Assembly (NCBI RefSeq): GCF_024266585.1
Contig: NZ_CP100647.1
Span: 2,771,001 to 2,835,000, forward strand
Reading direction: 5' to 3'
Source of the DNA: Xanthomonas sacchari
GTDB taxonomy: Bacteria; Pseudomonadota; Gammaproteobacteria; Xanthomonadales; Xanthomonadaceae
DNA: 64,000 nt
The translations under genes and the position numbers were made by a program. Below, piece after piece: positions 62,903 through 64,000 of this stretch. The notes under the pieces were generated by a model. The model did not search any database and was not told where the DNA came from. It saw only the letters and a program-made list of their open reading frames with translations. Within the stretch, counting starts at the first letter, position 1. Every line of letters begins with the position of its first letter.

Positions 62903-64000
62903 GCGCCTCGCCTCCCCAAGGCAGTTTTCTCGTCGGCAACGAGCGCTACGTCTACCTGCAGGAACTCGCCGCACAGGCCGACCGGCTGTTCGTGGCGGTG
63001 GCCGCGCTGGCCACCCTCGCCAGCTTGGCCGCTGCCTGGCATCAGGGTGCGTGGACGCCGTGGCTGGCGGTCAGCCTGCCGACCCTGGCCGTGGTCGCCC
63101 TGCAGGTGAAGCTGCATCCGGGCAGCCTGCTGAGCCGCTGCACCGTGGCACTGGGTCTGATGGTGCTGGCGGCGACGCTGATCCAGCAGGCCGGCGGCAT
63201 GATCGAGGTGCACTTCGGCGTCATCCTGCTGATCGCGCTGCTGCTGTACTACCGCGATTGGCGGCCGATCGTGGTCGCGTCCGCGGCGATCGCCGTGCAT
63301 CACGTGCTGTTTTTCTGGCTACAGCACCGCGGCCTGCCGGTCCGCGTGTTCGCCGCCGAGGCCGGCATCGGCATCCTGGCGATCCACGCGCTGTACGTGG
63401 CGGTGGAGGCGGCGATCCTGGTGCCGATGGCGGTGCAGATGCGCCGGCAACTGCTGGACGTGGGCCACGATCCGCACGACCTGGCGCAGGCCGCGCGCGC
63501 CATCGCCCAGCAGCAGCCACTGCCGGCCGCGATCCGCACGCTGGCCCTGCCGGAAGGCTCCATCGCCCACACCCTGGTGGCGGCCAACGCGCAACTGCTG
63601 CGCAGCCGCGAGCAGGACAGCGAGGCCCAGCGCGAGACCCTGCGCATCCGCAGCGCACTGGACGACGTCACCACCAACGTGATGATCGCCGACGCCGAGC
63701 GCCGCATCGTCTACGTCAACCGCCCGCTGCTGCAGATGCTCAGCGAGGTGCAGGAGGACCTGCGCCGCGACCTGCCCCAGTTCGATGCCAGCACCCTGCT
63801 GGGCAAGACCATCGACGTGTTCCACCGCCATCCCGAACACCAGGCGCGCATGCTCGCCGAGCTCAAGGGCACCCACCGCGCACAGATCCGCGTCGGCGGC
63901 CACACCATGCGCCTGATCGTCAATCCGGTCACCGACGCCGCCGGCAACCGTCTGGGCTTCGTGGTGGAATGGGCCGACCGCACCGAAGAGGTCGCGGTGG
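62899..64000 (+). CDS. PAS-containing chemoreceptor, 5' part
   Basis: 367 codons visible before the window end. Starts at ATG 62899. A polytopic N-terminal membrane domain of five or six helices (AVHFGVILLIALLLYYRDWRP-like core, AIAVHHVLFFW) is followed by a PAS domain (about 255-367; RSALDDVTTNVMIADAERRIVYVN, RLGFVVEWADRTEE). Pseudomonas and Xanthomonas have PAS-type MCPs with this membrane domain; the signalling domain is outside. A histidine kinase is the alternative but less likely in this position. Confidence 0.75.
   Translation, partial: MSASPPQGSFLVGNERYVYLQELAAQADRLFVAVAALATLASLAAAWHQGAWTPWLAVSLPTLAVVALQVKLHPGSLLSRCTVALGLMVLAATLIQQAGGMIEVHFGVILLIALLLYYRDWRPIVVASAAIAVHHVLFFWLQHRGLPVRVFAAEAGIGILAIHALYVAVEAAILVPMAVQMRRQLLDVGHDPHDLAQAARAIAQQQPLPAAIRTLALPEGSIAHTLVAANAQLLRSREQDSEAQRETLRIRSALDDVTTNVMIADAERRIVYVNRPLLQMLSEVQEDLRRDLPQFDASTLLGKTIDVFHRHPEHQARMLAELKGTHRAQIRVGGHTMRLIVNPVTDAAGNRLGFVVEWADRTEEVAV

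Overview
The window is a GC-rich stretch of a Xanthomonas-type gammaproteobacterial chromosome. It covers almost all of the polar flagellum and chemotaxis locus, and nearly every gene is on the + strand. The organism call rests on four things: the order fliD-fliS-rpoN2-fleQ-(glycosylation genes)-fliEFGHIJK-fliLMNOPQR-flhBAFG-fliA-cheYZA-motCD-parC-parP-cheA-MCPs; a second sigma-54 gene inside the flagellar cluster; Xanthomonas-style intergenic repeats (GTGGGAGCGGCTTCAGCCGC-type units and GGGAATGGGGAATCG tracts); and the codon bias. I cannot name the species.

Layout. 1-2.5 kb: the end of fliD, fliS, a FliT-like gene and an atypical PilZ gene. 2.5-6.7 kb: the regulatory block, with a NarL-type regulator, rpoN2, a lone receiver protein and fleQ. 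7.0-18.5 kb: a flagellin-glycosylation island. It has a DegT-type sugar aminotransferase, an acyl carrier protein, a KASIII-like synthase, two reductases, two left-handed beta-helix acyltransferases, a Rieske oxygenase, a truncated FkbM methyltransferase, an AT-richer reverse-strand gene for a secreted protein, and a 1174-residue multi-module glycosyltransferase. 18.8-30.7 kb: basal body, switch and export genes in two sigma-54 operons, fliE-K and fliL-R; a repeat element separates fliQ from fliR. 30.9-33.8 kb: a beta-propeller/GGDEF diguanylate cyclase. 33.9-41.6 kb: flhB, flhA, flhF, flhG, fliA, cheY, cheZ. 41.7-50.9 kb: cheA1, motC, motD, parC, parP (with a striking 35-residue tandem repeat), a STAS protein, a second cheY and a second cheA. 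51.4-64 kb: four large chemoreceptors in a row, then a small membrane protein coupled to a PAS-containing receptor cut by the window edge.

How the parts work together. By eye I find six strong -24/-12 (sigma-54) elements, ahead of rpoN2, the aminotransferase operon, the glycosyltransferase, fliE, fliL and flhB. I also find a set of FliA (sigma-28) elements, mostly of the form NNAA-N15-GCCGATAN, ahead of motC, the STAS-cheY-cheA operon, each chemoreceptor and possibly fliS and the GGDEF gene. The window therefore reads as a complete hierarchy: RpoN2 and FleQ drive structural and glycosylation genes, then FliA drives motor, chemotaxis and receptor genes. The most unusual points are the acyl-sugar island with its Rieske oxygenase and broken methyltransferase, the apparently leaderless motC transcript, the repeat-bearing ParP, and the homogenised receptor paralogues.
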